From the NCBI GenBank assembly GCA_002633005.1, contig NMRA01000196.1, positions 418,824-480,823 of the forward strand: DNA of 62,000 nucleotides. Direction: 5' to 3'. Shown here in pieces: positions 56,201 through 61,174 of the stretch (position 1 is the first letter of the stretch; each line of letters begins with the position of its first letter). Source of the stretch: Phoronis australis. Taxonomy: Eukaryota > Phoronida > Phoronidae. The position numbers were made by a program, and so were the translations under genes. A model generated the notes under the pieces. The model did no database searches. It was not told where the DNA came from and saw only the letters and a program-made list of their open reading frames with translations.

Positions 56201-59200
56201 TCTTTCCGTTAACAGAGAAATGTATTGCATTAATCANAGTCTTGTTTATGCAAGTGGCGTAACATGAACTATTTCATTTCTGCAGTGATGCTTAATATAT
56301 AGCCACGTGCGTGACGCACATACATGTACAATAAACATACATCTGGCCGATTGAACCAGTGTGTTTGATTCATACTGTGTGAATACAGGACAGCAACTTA
56401 AACAAAAGTCAGCGACAGTAGAAAATGCATTCCCGAAAAGGCGCAACCACAATTTCTGGGATTCACATTTCTTGAACATGAATTAAGCACCGATTTGTCT
56501 GTACAACATGCCACATTTGCACTTCTCCATCAGTCATTCCAGTTTGTTTGCATTTAGCACTACCTGTTGAGAATTCGAGATGAGCCAATCAGAAACGCCG
56601 GTGTAAAAAAATTTCCCAAGGAAAATTAAATGGTACCTGCTTGTTCTCTACCCCTACGGACACGCAGTGTACCTGCGAGTTCTGGACAAGGCTGACAACT
56701 GTTGTGCCCCCTTGTGGCAATTATGTTGTTGCACTTCAACATCTAGAAAGTTCATCTGTCACACAATCGTCATGTAGTTCATGCCTTTTAATGAGAGGAT
56801 GGTTCATGTTGACTTTCGGGTGACTCTGACTACTGCTGTGCCCCCTTATGCCAATTTTTAGAAAATATACACTGTGAGTGTTGGCAAGTCGAGAGGAGTT
56901 AATATCTTTTAAAAGTGCTTTATTGAGAGACTTGAAACATTTCTCATTGACATTCTCACAGTTCTTCTCTGTTTCAGTTTTAAAAATAAAAAACAAAATG
57001 CATAGCAAACCTCACAGATACAGACAAAATACAAATTCGGAAATACCAAATACGAAAGTACCATGAAAAATACCTCCATACTGCAGCTTCCTGGCTCTTT
57101 TCACTGACGCCAAATATGCACTGCCACAATGTAAGTGAATCAAGTCAGCGCACAACAGTTATACTGAAATGAGGGTCAGGTCACATGGAAATTACATTCA
57201 GTCTATTCAGCCATGAACATACACGTGACCATGAGCCACCCGGAGCAAACATACATGAAGTATCTTGTACACTACTTAGTCTTTGCCATTTGTGATGCAC
57301 ACTGCGGGTGTATATTATTGCCCTGTAGTTATTGTTTCTGTTGTTGACATTATTACTTTTATAAGTCCCGGAACTAAAATCCGTAATCTTTTCAGGGTGT
57401 CTACTTGGGGAGGCCAGCTCCACGTCTGTTCCGCACAGTACTCACGTATTGATTCCCAACCCCAGCAGAGAACATGCAGCACAACTGAAGTGTCACAAGA
57501 TCTGTCATTGTGGTCATCGTGGAGTGCTGGGTGGTTGCATTGATGTCGACTGTGTGCGCTCAGATAGCTGTCTAGTGAGAAGCCAGATCTTCGGTATGTT
57601 TTTTCTTTCCGTTAACAGAGAAATGTATTGCATTAATCAACAAGTGCAGGAACAGCAATGCAATTGTAATGAACACATTAAGTGTACTGGACCCTAAGTC
57701 AGTGCTAAAAAATTCCTATCAGTTTTCTTGCCTCTGAGGGTCTAGCCACTTCTATAGTATAAACATGTGGCATAGTGAAACCACAACCTTGCATTATGCT
57801 CATTTTCTCCTGGAATTGGTGTAGTTTTATACATTGATGTCTTCACTTTGTTGTAGCTCATGGGATGTACACTGTGAAGGGTGCCTGCAAACAGTGCTTG
57901 TGTCATGCCAAAGAGATGATTTGTAGTGAGCGTAATTGTGCCAGAGTGTCACATAATGAGTACACAGGTCTACCATGTAACTGTAAAAAGGCCTACAATC
58001 CTGTTTGTTCAGTTCATGGACAAACATTTGGCAATCCATGTTTGGCCAGGTAAGTATTCATCTGCCACTCAGTTATAACCAGACCTTCACTATAATTTAG
58101 TTTAAAAATCCCTTGTTTATTGGATATGATGCACATCCACTTTATTTTCATTGATTTTCACATAATAGGTTTTAAAATAAACCGTACAACGTTGAAATGC
58201 AACAAAATTATGACGCATTTGATGGTGACTAAATATCTATTTCTTTTCAACTAGAGTGACTTAATCTTGACAAACCTTTGGTGTTGCTCTTTGTCAAAAT
58301 CACGGCTACGTACTGTGGAAGACCATTTCACATAAACAATTTAGTGGCTAAACTCTGACTATATTTCAACAAAAACACTATTTTATACTTGCGAGTATCT
58401 TACCGGTGTCATGGAGCAGGTCTCTACTATAGTAACCTTGTTGTCCATCAATGTGCTTAGTACATAGATATGGTTCTGAATTATTTAACTGAATAGTTGC
58501 TTCCTTTTTAGATGTTCTGAGGTTCTGGATGAAAACTTTGAATTTGGCCCCTGTCATGAGAGAACCCCTTGCCGCAATAACCCTTGTGGTCCTGGAAGAA
58601 AGTGAGTAGAATAGGGTTGTCTTTGTAAGGGTTTCATTCTGGGTATAAAGCGTCAGTGTTGTAAGACAGTCGCCAGTGATATTATCTACAGTCTCCAAGA
58701 GTTTTATTATTTTCCAGGTGTATTCCACATCGACAAGTGTGCCTTAGCAATCGTCAATCTCGATGTCCACAGCATGAGTGTGTTTCCATGGAGACGCAGT
58801 GTGATGAGCGACATCATGACCCAGTATGTGACACATACGGCGATGAACATATTAGCCTGTGTCATCTCATCTTGGCCAATCGCAAGTTTGCTCACCATGG
58901 ACACTGTTTGGTAAGTAAGATCAGATGTTTATAATTTTTGAAATTTTCACTGCTGTTACTTTGCAAAAGTATGTTTGATGTTAAATATTTTTGACAGTTT
59001 TTGTTTCACTGTTTACAGAAATATTTTTTCCAATCTTCTTGAAATAAGTCACTGATCACGTTTCTCATTAATTTCTGAAGGCCTGTTGATGGCTGACCGT
59101 TGAGCCTTAAGATGATGCTATGATGTATGTTTTCTTAAATATCACTGCTGTGGGGGGGGACTCAATAAAACATTCTTTTTAGTTTTCAAGCAGCATTGGA

Positions 59201-61174
59201 GTTGATTTTTCAGTACAAATTCTGTATGTTTAAAGTGGCATTGTGCTTTCAACCCAAAACCCAAGTTTTGATTTAGGCCACTTAATGTTATAAATTGATC
59301 TTCTCCTGTTCCTTACTCAGTTGAAAAGTGAACTTAATTGGGCTCAGTAACAATTGGTGTTGAGAACTGAAATTTTACAAGGTTTGTGTGAAGAAAGCAC
59401 GATCTCTCAGTTTTTACATAGCCTGGAAATCATTCCTCGTGAGAGTAATGAATAATTTGAGACCACTTTTATAATCATGGTAAATGACCTGATTCAAAAA
59501 TTGTTCTTAACAGAAAACATGGTATTGCCGCCTTTGATTTTTATTCTTTATGGTAAATTTGCTCGGGAAAGCAAGTTGTATACGACATATGCTAGACTTG
59601 CAACTCTTAATCTTTACTTTCCAGTCTGGCTGCCGGCACTCTAGTTTAGTATGCGGGCACAATGGGGAGACTTATGCCAATGAGTGCGCTGCCTGGGCAG
59701 AGAGGGTGATGATGGATTATGAAGGCCCTTGTAAAGAAGTTGGACATATCTCTAGTACGTAGTGTGCCTTACCTCAAAATAAAGGCATTGTATTATTGAA
59801 GCATGACCTGCCATCATGAGAAACCAAGATACATCTCGCCATTATATCTGTGCACATAGTAATATGCTGTAGTAATTATGGATTTTTAAAGCATGCATGA
59901 CCTGTTTATCTGTAAAAGGATATTGCGAAAGTTGATCAAGGATTTATTTTTATTTTGTCTGTGGTGAAAAACACAACGAAGATGCTTTCGTTACATCTGG
60001 AAACCTTGTAAGTGATGCTCTGGAAATTGTATTTTACAAGGCTTGGAATTTTCCGTGGAAACGCGGATTTCCGCTTTTTTCAAATTTTCTGTCCGCACAT
60101 TTTATTATATTTCCGCATAAAAAAATCGGATTTGATATAAAATTTCCGCGGCAAATTCTTTTCTTACTGCGGCGTTGCAGACGACGTTCACCTCGAAAAG
60201 CGGAAGTTGCTCTTTATGTCTTTATGTTTTTTTTTAGTCCTCCCGATTTTTGTCGGCGAAATGTCCACATCGACCATTTCAAGGCTGGGTAGCGCGCATG
60301 ATTTGGGCCGTAAAAGTTTCCACGTTTTTTGTCATTGGTCATCCCAAGCCCTGTATTTTAAACTAACTTCAATAACGGACTTACAGGTCAATATTTGTAC
60401 TAGACCTTCTACAATAAATTTGGATTGGTTTTGAACATATATATTCCTTTTGATATTGTATTATTGTTTGTTGCAGGTAACTATGAGGACTCTGAATGTG
60501 ACAGTGTGTCTTGCCCTGCCATCAGACCAAAAGATTGTCACCCCATAACCCCGCCTGGTGCTTGCTGCCCTGTCTGTGGTAAGGCAGGAACTACTTATAT
60601 ATGATAAGTTAAATGTGGTAACACTAGGAGGACTTCCCCTCTGGGGTTCTTTTTTTCTCGTTGCATACTCATGACTAATTAATGAGAATATAACCAGTTT
60701 GAGAACTAGTCTAAGGTCAAATTGCCATGCATAACTTTTCAAGAAAACTACTCCTCACAGTCTGAGCCACTTGCTTGAAAAGTATTTATTTTTCCATTTG
60801 TCTATTTTGATGTTTGTTCGCTCATTTACATGACGTGGTAGCCTGGATAAAACGCTCATGCAATATAAAAACAAACTATGTGATTTGTTGTGTTTTCATT
60901 TTTTCATATTTTAAGTGTCCAAAGTACTTGATTTGTATCAAAATAGAAGTTGTAAAATATTTCAGCTGCTGAGTTGCGAATACTGTACAGTCGTAACCAA
61001 GCCGACCTTGTCTCCTTGACAACTAATGGTAGGCCCCTAACTGTCCAGAACATCACTGAGACCCTCCGTCAGCATGTCACTGTTACCGAGTGTGATCTGT
61101 TTGGCTACTTGAGTATTGAGAAGGAGATTGTCATATTAGTTAAAACTATTACCATCAGCCCAACTGATTTTCAG
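2189..61174 (+). CDS. RECK: RECK orthologue, 18 internal coding exons (5' and 3' ends outside window)
   Basis: RECK is a GPI-anchored, cysteine-rich cell-surface glycoprotein. In vertebrates it inhibits matrix metalloproteinases and acts with GPR124 as a Wnt7 co-receptor. The exons join at 2189-2263, 11668-11704, 39978-40060, 41497-41578, 43852-44046, 44486-44778, 45087-45180, 48225-48389, 48605-48701, 53110-53240, 54025-54165, 57396-57593 (near-identical copy 55993-56190), 57857-58049, 58512-58601, 58718-58910, 59625-59754, 60477-60578 and 60966-61174. All introns are GT-AG, every phase matches, and the sum is 836 codons without a stop. Domain order equals human RECK: CC1 (partial) to CC5, frizzled-like CRD, three Kazal motifs, CCPxC segment, C-terminal domain. 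Diagnostic short matches include YCTNF, RSCNAQSD, CGHNGETY, PPGACCP and FGY-SIE-EIVIL. Human RECK is about 971 residues, so roughly 50 N-terminal and 80 C-terminal residues are missing. Identification is by recalled family sequence, not a database search. Confidence 0.96.
2326..2480. repeat. Two-unit G/C-rich foldback repeat
   Basis: Two units of about 77 bp start near 2326 and 2403. Each opens with GGCGG(C/T)GCACCA and contains a small hairpin, GGGGCTATTGCCCC in the first and GGGGGCTTTAGCCCCC in the second, followed by TTTTTCAGTG. Composition is far above the local GC level. It looks like a fragment of a short dispersed element; the family is not identified. Confidence 0.6.
3465..4012. mobile_element. 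548-bp TIR DNA element, PIF/Harbinger-like relic
   Basis: Terminal inverted repeats of 28 bp begin CTGAAGCGTGTTCAA and match at 27 of 28 positions (3465-3492 against 3985-4012). The subterminal parts repeat GAGCGCTC palindromes. The interior (about 3686-3812, + strand) reads as a transposase-like peptide containing VPRYSDPQF and FRMSRSTFE, typical of the region before the catalytic domain in PIF/Harbinger (HARBI1-type) proteins, and then meets a GTTAGT donor-like site. No catalytic domain is present, so it is non-autonomous. No convincing target-site duplication is visible, leaving the family call tentative. Confidence 0.72.
6557..7047. mobile_element. 491-bp TIR element flanked by TAA
   Basis: The left end AGGCCCTTTCATATTGAC pairs with a right end that reads GTTAATATGAAAGGCCCTT. 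Both sides are bordered by TAA (6554-6556 and 7048-7050), fitting the TWA target preference of PIF/Harbinger-type MITEs. A block containing CGGAGTTAAGCGTTCATACTG occurs twice inside (near 6876 and 6976). No coding capacity remains. Confidence 0.7.
8892..9692. mobile_element. 801-bp non-autonomous DNA transposon, hAT-like ends
   Basis: The left end CATAGGCGGATTTAGG faces a right end that, reverse-complemented, reads CAGTGGCGGATCTAGG, followed on both sides by a run of G (C). The flanking 8-mers ACAGCATC (8884-8891) and GCATCATC (9693-9700) match at 6 of 8 positions, as expected for a decayed 8-bp hAT-type target duplication. There is no transposase. A related solitary end, CAGTTGCGGATTTAGG, occurs at 37125. 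Confidence 0.68.
9401..9470 (+). other. tRNA-like Pol III promoter (tRNA-derived SINE head or tRNA relic)
   Basis: TGGTGTAGTGG fits the Pol III A box and GTTCGAGTC fits the B box, about 40 bp apart. A T-run follows near 9490. The flanks do not pair as an acceptor stem, so a functional tRNA is unlikely. It sits inside the hAT-like element. Confidence 0.55.
11668..11704 (+). CDS. RECK: RECK micro-exon, end of cysteine-knot repeat CC1
   Basis: This 37-nt exon starts in phase 0 and ends in phase 1, with acceptor TATCTTGCAG and donor GTGAGT. It encodes TQLWRCINNTYP, matching human EIWNCMNSSLPG with the shared W, C, N and P. It contains an N-x-T glycosylation sequon. Both phases fit its neighbours at 2189-2263 and 39978-40060, which makes this tiny exon convincing although it is 9.4 kb and 28 kb away from them. 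Confidence 0.8.
25742..26011. repeat. First copy of 270-bp duplicated segment, ends at gap
   Basis: This is nearly identical to 26736-27005 (for example CACGAATATT against CAGGAATATT). It ends exactly where the N-run begins, whereas the second copy continues into unique sequence. A more diverged relative begins near 24056. An unmerged contig overlap or haplotype is the simplest reading; a genuine satellite-border duplication is possible. Confidence 0.75.
26012..26175. other. Assembly gap, 164 N
   Basis: An unresolved run of N lies inside the satellite array. Reading frames crossing it are meaningless. Confidence 1.
26736..27005. repeat. Second copy of 270-bp duplicated segment
   Basis: This is the partner of 25742-26011. 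It follows a truncated satellite monomer ending GAGCGCTCTCG and runs on into unique intron sequence. Confidence 0.75.
31522..31645 (-). mobile_element. LINE-type 3' tail fragment
   Basis: On the minus strand, a segment reading AAAGCAGTGCTATCACTG and GAGGCCATCCTC is followed by an AATAAATAAA-type tail. This is the usual form of a 5'-truncated non-LTR retrotransposon end. The clade cannot be assigned from this length. Confidence 0.45.
32731..33143. mobile_element. 413-bp TIR element
   Basis: The ends TACCGGGATTTTTTGCAGAT and, reverse-complemented, TACCCGGAATTTCTGTAGAT match at 16 of 20 positions. The interior repeats ACGCCCATGG(TT) twice in one orientation plus GGGCGTATATTTGGTG. A weak relative (TACCGTAAACGTTCGGG) lies at 54245. 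No target duplication is clear. Confidence 0.5.
34640..34745 (+). mobile_element. LINE-type 3' tail fragment
   Basis: The sequence before an AAATAAATAAATAAA tail (about 34728-34743) has the look of a 5'-truncated non-LTR element, in the orientation opposite to the 31522 fragment. It is too short to classify. Confidence 0.35.
39867..39925 (+). promoter_or_regulatory. Candidate internal TATA promoter for a short RECK isoform
   Basis: TATAAAAAG lies at 39867-39875, about 50 nt before an ATG at 39926 that has A at -3. From that ATG an ORF runs without a stop into the CC2 exon. The ORF begins MIGVLHLVIVLCFVNVVVLG, which looks like a signal peptide, with V and G at -3 and -1 of a possible cleavage site. 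Against this, a good acceptor at 39971-39977 makes the canonical exon start at 39978. Confidence 0.4.
39978..40060 (+). CDS. RECK: RECK exon, start of cysteine-knot repeat CC2
   Basis: The exon has 83 nt, phase 1 to phase 0, with acceptor TTAATGTTGTAG and donor GTAAGT. It encodes LGQMNIWTGRVCCDIAVTRR followed by CMAGCSR. This aligns with human SDGWVGLGCCELAIALECRQ including W, G, the CC pair and the later C-x3-C. The completed first codon joins the A left by the micro-exon. The frame is also open upstream to an ATG at 39926, giving a possible alternative first exon 39926-40060. Confidence 0.9.
40061..41496. other. RECK intron
   Basis: AT-rich unique sequence; no element or further exon recognised. 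Confidence 0.7.
41497..41578 (+). CDS. RECK: RECK exon, end of CC2
   Basis: The exon has 82 nt, phase 0 to phase 1, with acceptor GTCATTGCAG and donor GTGAGT. It encodes ARSENDLRARCPKREE, then SFFYGCIERQK. It corresponds to human ASSKNDISKVCRKEYENALF followed by SCISRNE. The two cysteines close the CC2 knot. Confidence 0.95.
41579..43851. other. RECK intron
   Basis: AT-rich sequence with a C-run containing a single N at 42854. A CTCF-like near-match (CCATCTGGTGG) is near 42483. No other element is recognised. Confidence 0.7.
43852..44046 (+). CDS. RECK: RECK exon, cysteine-knot repeat CC3
   Basis: The exon has 195 nt, phase 1 to phase 1, with acceptor TTCCATTTAG and donor GTAAGT. It holds the full CC3 unit: SETCCTN, then CQSACRAIF, then FCGTVSPSVVSCVTNYTQS. 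Human has VCCSY, CREYCQAIF, YCASISPQLIHCVNNYTQS. The NYTQS sequon is kept. A + strand ORF in another frame overlaps it and is spurious. Confidence 0.96.
44047..44485. other. RECK intron
   Basis: A short AT-rich intron. The open frame upstream of 44486 is intronic read-through, because the acceptor AATTGAAG restores the human-like TDSLxCC junction. Confidence 0.75.
44486..44778 (+). CDS. RECK: RECK exon, CC4 and most of CC5
   Basis: The exon has 293 nt, phase 1 to phase 0, with donor GTCAGT after LCTQ. It contains CC4 (LPCCEESPDSRCRDECRRLL ... MWECFF) and the start of CC5 (DSAKLQCCVHASSRTCQDLC). Human counterparts are LYCCDRAEDHACQNACKRIL ... LWQCFL and DGAKLHCCSKANTSTCRELC. In vertebrates CC4 binds Wnt7 through a Pro and a Trp before the C-F. 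Here the Trp is kept and a Pro stands one residue further away. Confidence 0.96.
44779..45086. other. RECK intron
   Basis: Short intron; nothing else seen. Confidence 0.8.
45087..45180 (+). CDS. RECK: RECK exon, end of CC5
   Basis: The exon has 94 nt, phase 0 to phase 1, with acceptor TATTTTACAG and donor GTAAGT. It encodes TYSSQFSKWPELNSKCLQIS, then KEHKMKDCLDR. It matches human SWQEFDRFCEYNPVEVSMLT followed by CLADV in cysteine spacing. Confidence 0.94.
45181..48224. other. RECK intron with one MITE
   Basis: Contains the 788-bp TIR element at 45684-46471. A small perfect hairpin, ATTAAGGAA with its complement, is at about 47604-47626. Otherwise no feature is recognised. Confidence 0.7.
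45684..46471. mobile_element. 788-bp TIR element with TAA target duplication
   Basis: TIRs of about 36 bp begin GGGCTGTTCCAG and end in a G-run. The left and right arms differ at about three positions. Exact TAA trinucleotides flank both ends (45681-45683 and 46472-46474), as in PIF/Harbinger-type MITEs. No transposase is encoded; internal short ORFs are not protein-like. Confidence 0.85.
48225..48389 (+). CDS. RECK: RECK exon, start of frizzled-like cysteine-rich region
   Basis: The exon has 165 nt, phase 1 to phase 1, with acceptor CTGCTTTCAG and donor GTAAAA. It contains ETPCRPGCTGLSYCTNFNDR followed by PSEYFRSCNAQSD, almost identical to human EPCQLGCRNLTYCTNFNNRP followed by TELFRSCNAQSD. 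This is the strongest single family signature in the window. The end of the exon (after AKNLLTS) is variable. Confidence 0.97.
48605..48701 (+). CDS. RECK: RECK exon, cysteine-rich region continued
   Basis: The exon has 97 nt, phase 1 to phase 2, with acceptor TCTTTTCCAG and donor GTATGT. It encodes VNKECNPEFWKALACTYYIK then PCHKKS. Human reads KKCQPEMWKAIACSLQIKPC. The 215-nt intron before it is plain. Confidence 0.96.
49813..50085 (-). other. Possible minus-strand coding fragment, unidentified
   Basis: A 90-codon frame on the strand opposite RECK ends in a hydrophilic, protein-like stretch with SLDNFGGTDYITIRSS, NEKWEQQLFPGQ and the terminal RLKEY. The first part is less convincing, and an acceptor-like CATATTACAG occurs near its start. 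The partial copy at 50306-50531 keeps the frame open, with two substitutions that both change residues. It may be a transposon-derived exon. The protein is not recognised. Confidence 0.25.
49860..50106. repeat. First copy of 247-bp duplication
   Basis: Identical in length to 50306-50552, with two substitutions. The two copies continue into different sequence after TTAAGT. Confidence 0.85.
50306..50552. repeat. Second copy of 247-bp duplication, begins after single N
   Basis: Starts directly after the N at 50305. The N and near-identity point to two contigs or haplotypes joined head to tail rather than to a biological tandem repeat. Confidence 0.85.
50780..52160. repeat. About 143-bp tandem repeat (428-bp higher-order unit) with CTCF-like motifs
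   Basis: Monomers read roughly: a CTGTATCTCCTAAACC-type start, GTTTGCAGGATC, an ACTAAATTTAGTAAG/AAATTTGGCATA segment, a CTGACGA(T) segment, then GCGCCACCTAGTGGCAATTT. Three monomer types alternate (ending in GCGCCACC, GCGCCTCC or GTGCCACC forms), giving a period near 428 bp. Ten motif positions start at 50920, 51065, 51201, 51343, 51488, 51646, 51787, 51932, 52066 and 52134, mostly 134-158 bp apart. On the minus strand the motif reads CCACTAGGTGGCGC. Confidence 0.85.
53110..53240 (+). CDS. RECK: RECK exon, end of frizzled-like cysteine-rich region
   Basis: The exon has 131 nt, phase 2 to phase 1, with acceptor TTTGTTTCAG and donor GTGAGC. It encodes SDCVRMMTKCVVNFPLGMTV, then ENVCDQLGSI and a later GSCISPTNYL. 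Human has SDCVEILKKCGDQNKF, ESICELLSP and NCIPLDTYL. Confidence 0.95.
53241..54024. other. RECK intron
   Basis: AT-rich; no element recognised. The minus-strand ORF overlapping the next exon is an antisense shadow. Confidence 0.75.
54025..54165 (+). CDS. RECK: RECK exon, central PC-rich segment
   Basis: The exon has 141 nt, phase 1 to phase 1, with acceptor CCATTGCAG and donor GTAAGT. It encodes VTHPCSPNPCNASQVCMVNR, then RKCRRGHPCKPYVCHG. Human has VTHPCNPNPCPANELCEVNR, then KGCPSGDPCLPYFCVQG. Cysteine positions are identical. Confidence 0.97.
54166..55992. other. RECK intron with repeat relics
   Basis: Holds a relic of the 143-bp repeat (GTGTGCCATCTAGCAGC near 54449) and further relics at 55298 (GTGCCCCCTTGTGGC) and 55430. 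The part from 54854 onward is repeated downstream, as listed separately. Confidence 0.7.
54854..56236. repeat. First copy of 1.4-kb duplication containing a RECK exon
   Basis: Matches 56238-57639 at roughly 98% by eye, with one indel of about 20 bp near 56340 in the second copy. It stops at a single N. Introns are as similar as the exon, so divergence is allelic in style, not selected. Confidence 0.9.
55993..56190 (+). CDS. RECK: RECK exon, duplicate copy (probably assembly artefact)
   Basis: The same 198-nt exon as 57396-57593, with the same acceptor TCTTTTCAG, donor GTATGT and phase (1 to 1), and the same protein. I count only one copy in the gene model. Using both would stay in frame and insert 66 extra residues, so an annotation pipeline could wrongly accept it. 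Confidence 0.85.
56238..57639. repeat. Second copy of 1.4-kb duplication
   Basis: Begins AGTCTTGTTTATGCAAG directly after the N at 56237. It continues beyond 57639 into unique sequence, so this copy is the one contiguous with the next exon. Confidence 0.9.
57396..57593 (+). CDS. RECK: RECK exon between CRD and first Kazal motif
   Basis: The exon has 198 nt, phase 1 to phase 1. It encodes GCLLGEASS ... VLIPNPSREHAAQLKCHKIC followed by HCGHRGVLGGCIDVDC. Human has GCKLGEAS, LIQVPSSAGEVGCYKIC and SCGQSGLLENCMEMHC. It is chosen as the true copy because it is contiguous with 57857-58049. Confidence 0.96.
57857..58049 (+). CDS. RECK: RECK exon, Cys-rich segment and Kazal motif 1
   Basis: The exon has 193 nt, phase 1 to phase 2, with acceptor TTTGTTGTAG and donor GTAAGT. 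It contains ACKQCLCHAKEMICSERNC, then TGLPCNCKKAYNPVC and HGQTFGNPCLAR. Human has DCNVCSCFAGNLVCSTRLC, TGLPCNCADQFVPVC and NGRTYPSACIAR. Kazal motifs are inhibitor-type folds; in RECK they are linked to protease inhibition. Confidence 0.97.
58050..58511. other. RECK intron
   Basis: Plain AT-rich intron. Confidence 0.8.
58512..58601 (+). CDS. RECK: RECK exon, end of Kazal 1 and PC-rich linker
   Basis: The exon has 90 nt, phase 2 to phase 2, with acceptor CTTTTTAG and donor GTGAGT. It encodes CSEVLDENFEFGPCHERTPC followed by RNNPCGPGR. Human has CVGLQDHQFEFGSC and PCNPNPCQKNQR. FEFG-C is conserved. Confidence 0.95.
58718..58910 (+). CDS. RECK: RECK exon, Kazal motif 2
   Basis: The exon has 193 nt, phase 2 to phase 0, with acceptor ATTTTCCAG and donor GTAAGT. 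It encodes CIPHRQVCLSNRQSRCPQHE, then CDERHHDPVCDTYGDEHISL and CHL. Human has CIPKPQVCLTTFDKFGCSQY, CDQVQDPVCDTDHMEHNNL and CTL. A minus-strand ORF covering it is an antisense shadow. Confidence 0.96.
58911..59624. other. RECK intron
   Basis: Plain AT-rich intron with a G-run near 59152; no element recognised. Confidence 0.75.
59625..59754 (+). CDS. RECK: RECK exon, Kazal motif 3
   Basis: The exon has 130 nt, phase 0 to phase 1, with acceptor TTACTTTCCAG and donor GTACGT. It encodes CRHSSLVCGHNGETYANECA, then AWAERVMMDYEGPCKEVGHI. Human has CRATEPVCGHNGETYSSVCA, then AYSDRVAVDYYGDCQAVGVL. VCGHNGETY is identical. This is the most typical Kazal unit of the three. Confidence 0.97.
59755..60476. 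other. RECK intron with a repeat copy
   Basis: Contains a copy of the TTTCCGCGG-type repeat at 60040-60230. Otherwise plain. Confidence 0.75.
60040..60230. repeat. Dispersed repeat, copy A
   Basis: Shares GCTTGGAATTTTCCG, ACGCGGATTTCCGC, AATCGGATTTGATATAAAAT and AAAGCGGAAGTTGCTCTTTA with 61636-61810. Unusually rich in CCGC/GCGG for this locus. Same orientation as copy B. Family unknown. Confidence 0.75.
60477..60578 (+). CDS. RECK: RECK exon, CCPxC segment (VWC-like)
   Basis: The exon has 102 nt, phase 1 to phase 1, with acceptor TTTGTTGCAG and donor GTAAGG. It encodes CDSVSCPAIRPKDCHPITPP then GACCPVC. Human has CASVKCPSLLAAGCKPIIPP then GACCPLC. The spacing resembles the end of a von Willebrand C-type module; that comparison is mine. 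Confidence 0.96.
60579..60965. other. RECK intron
   Basis: Plain AT-rich intron. Confidence 0.8.
60966..61174 (+). CDS. RECK: RECK exon, conserved C-terminal domain
   Basis: The exon has 209 nt, phase 1 to phase 0, with acceptor ATATTTCAG and donor GTGAGA after DFQ. It encodes ELRILYSRNQADLVSLTTNG, then RPLTVQNITETLRQHVTVTE and CDLFGYLSIEKEIVILVKTI. Human has KPITVLEILQKIRMHVSVPQ, then CDVFGYFSIESEIVIL. The remaining residues and GPI signal should be in a further exon beyond the window. Confidence 0.96.

Noticed and set aside
58378-58904. Minus-strand ORFs over exons 58512-58601 and 58718-58910
   Set aside because: Antisense shadows of well-supported RECK exons.
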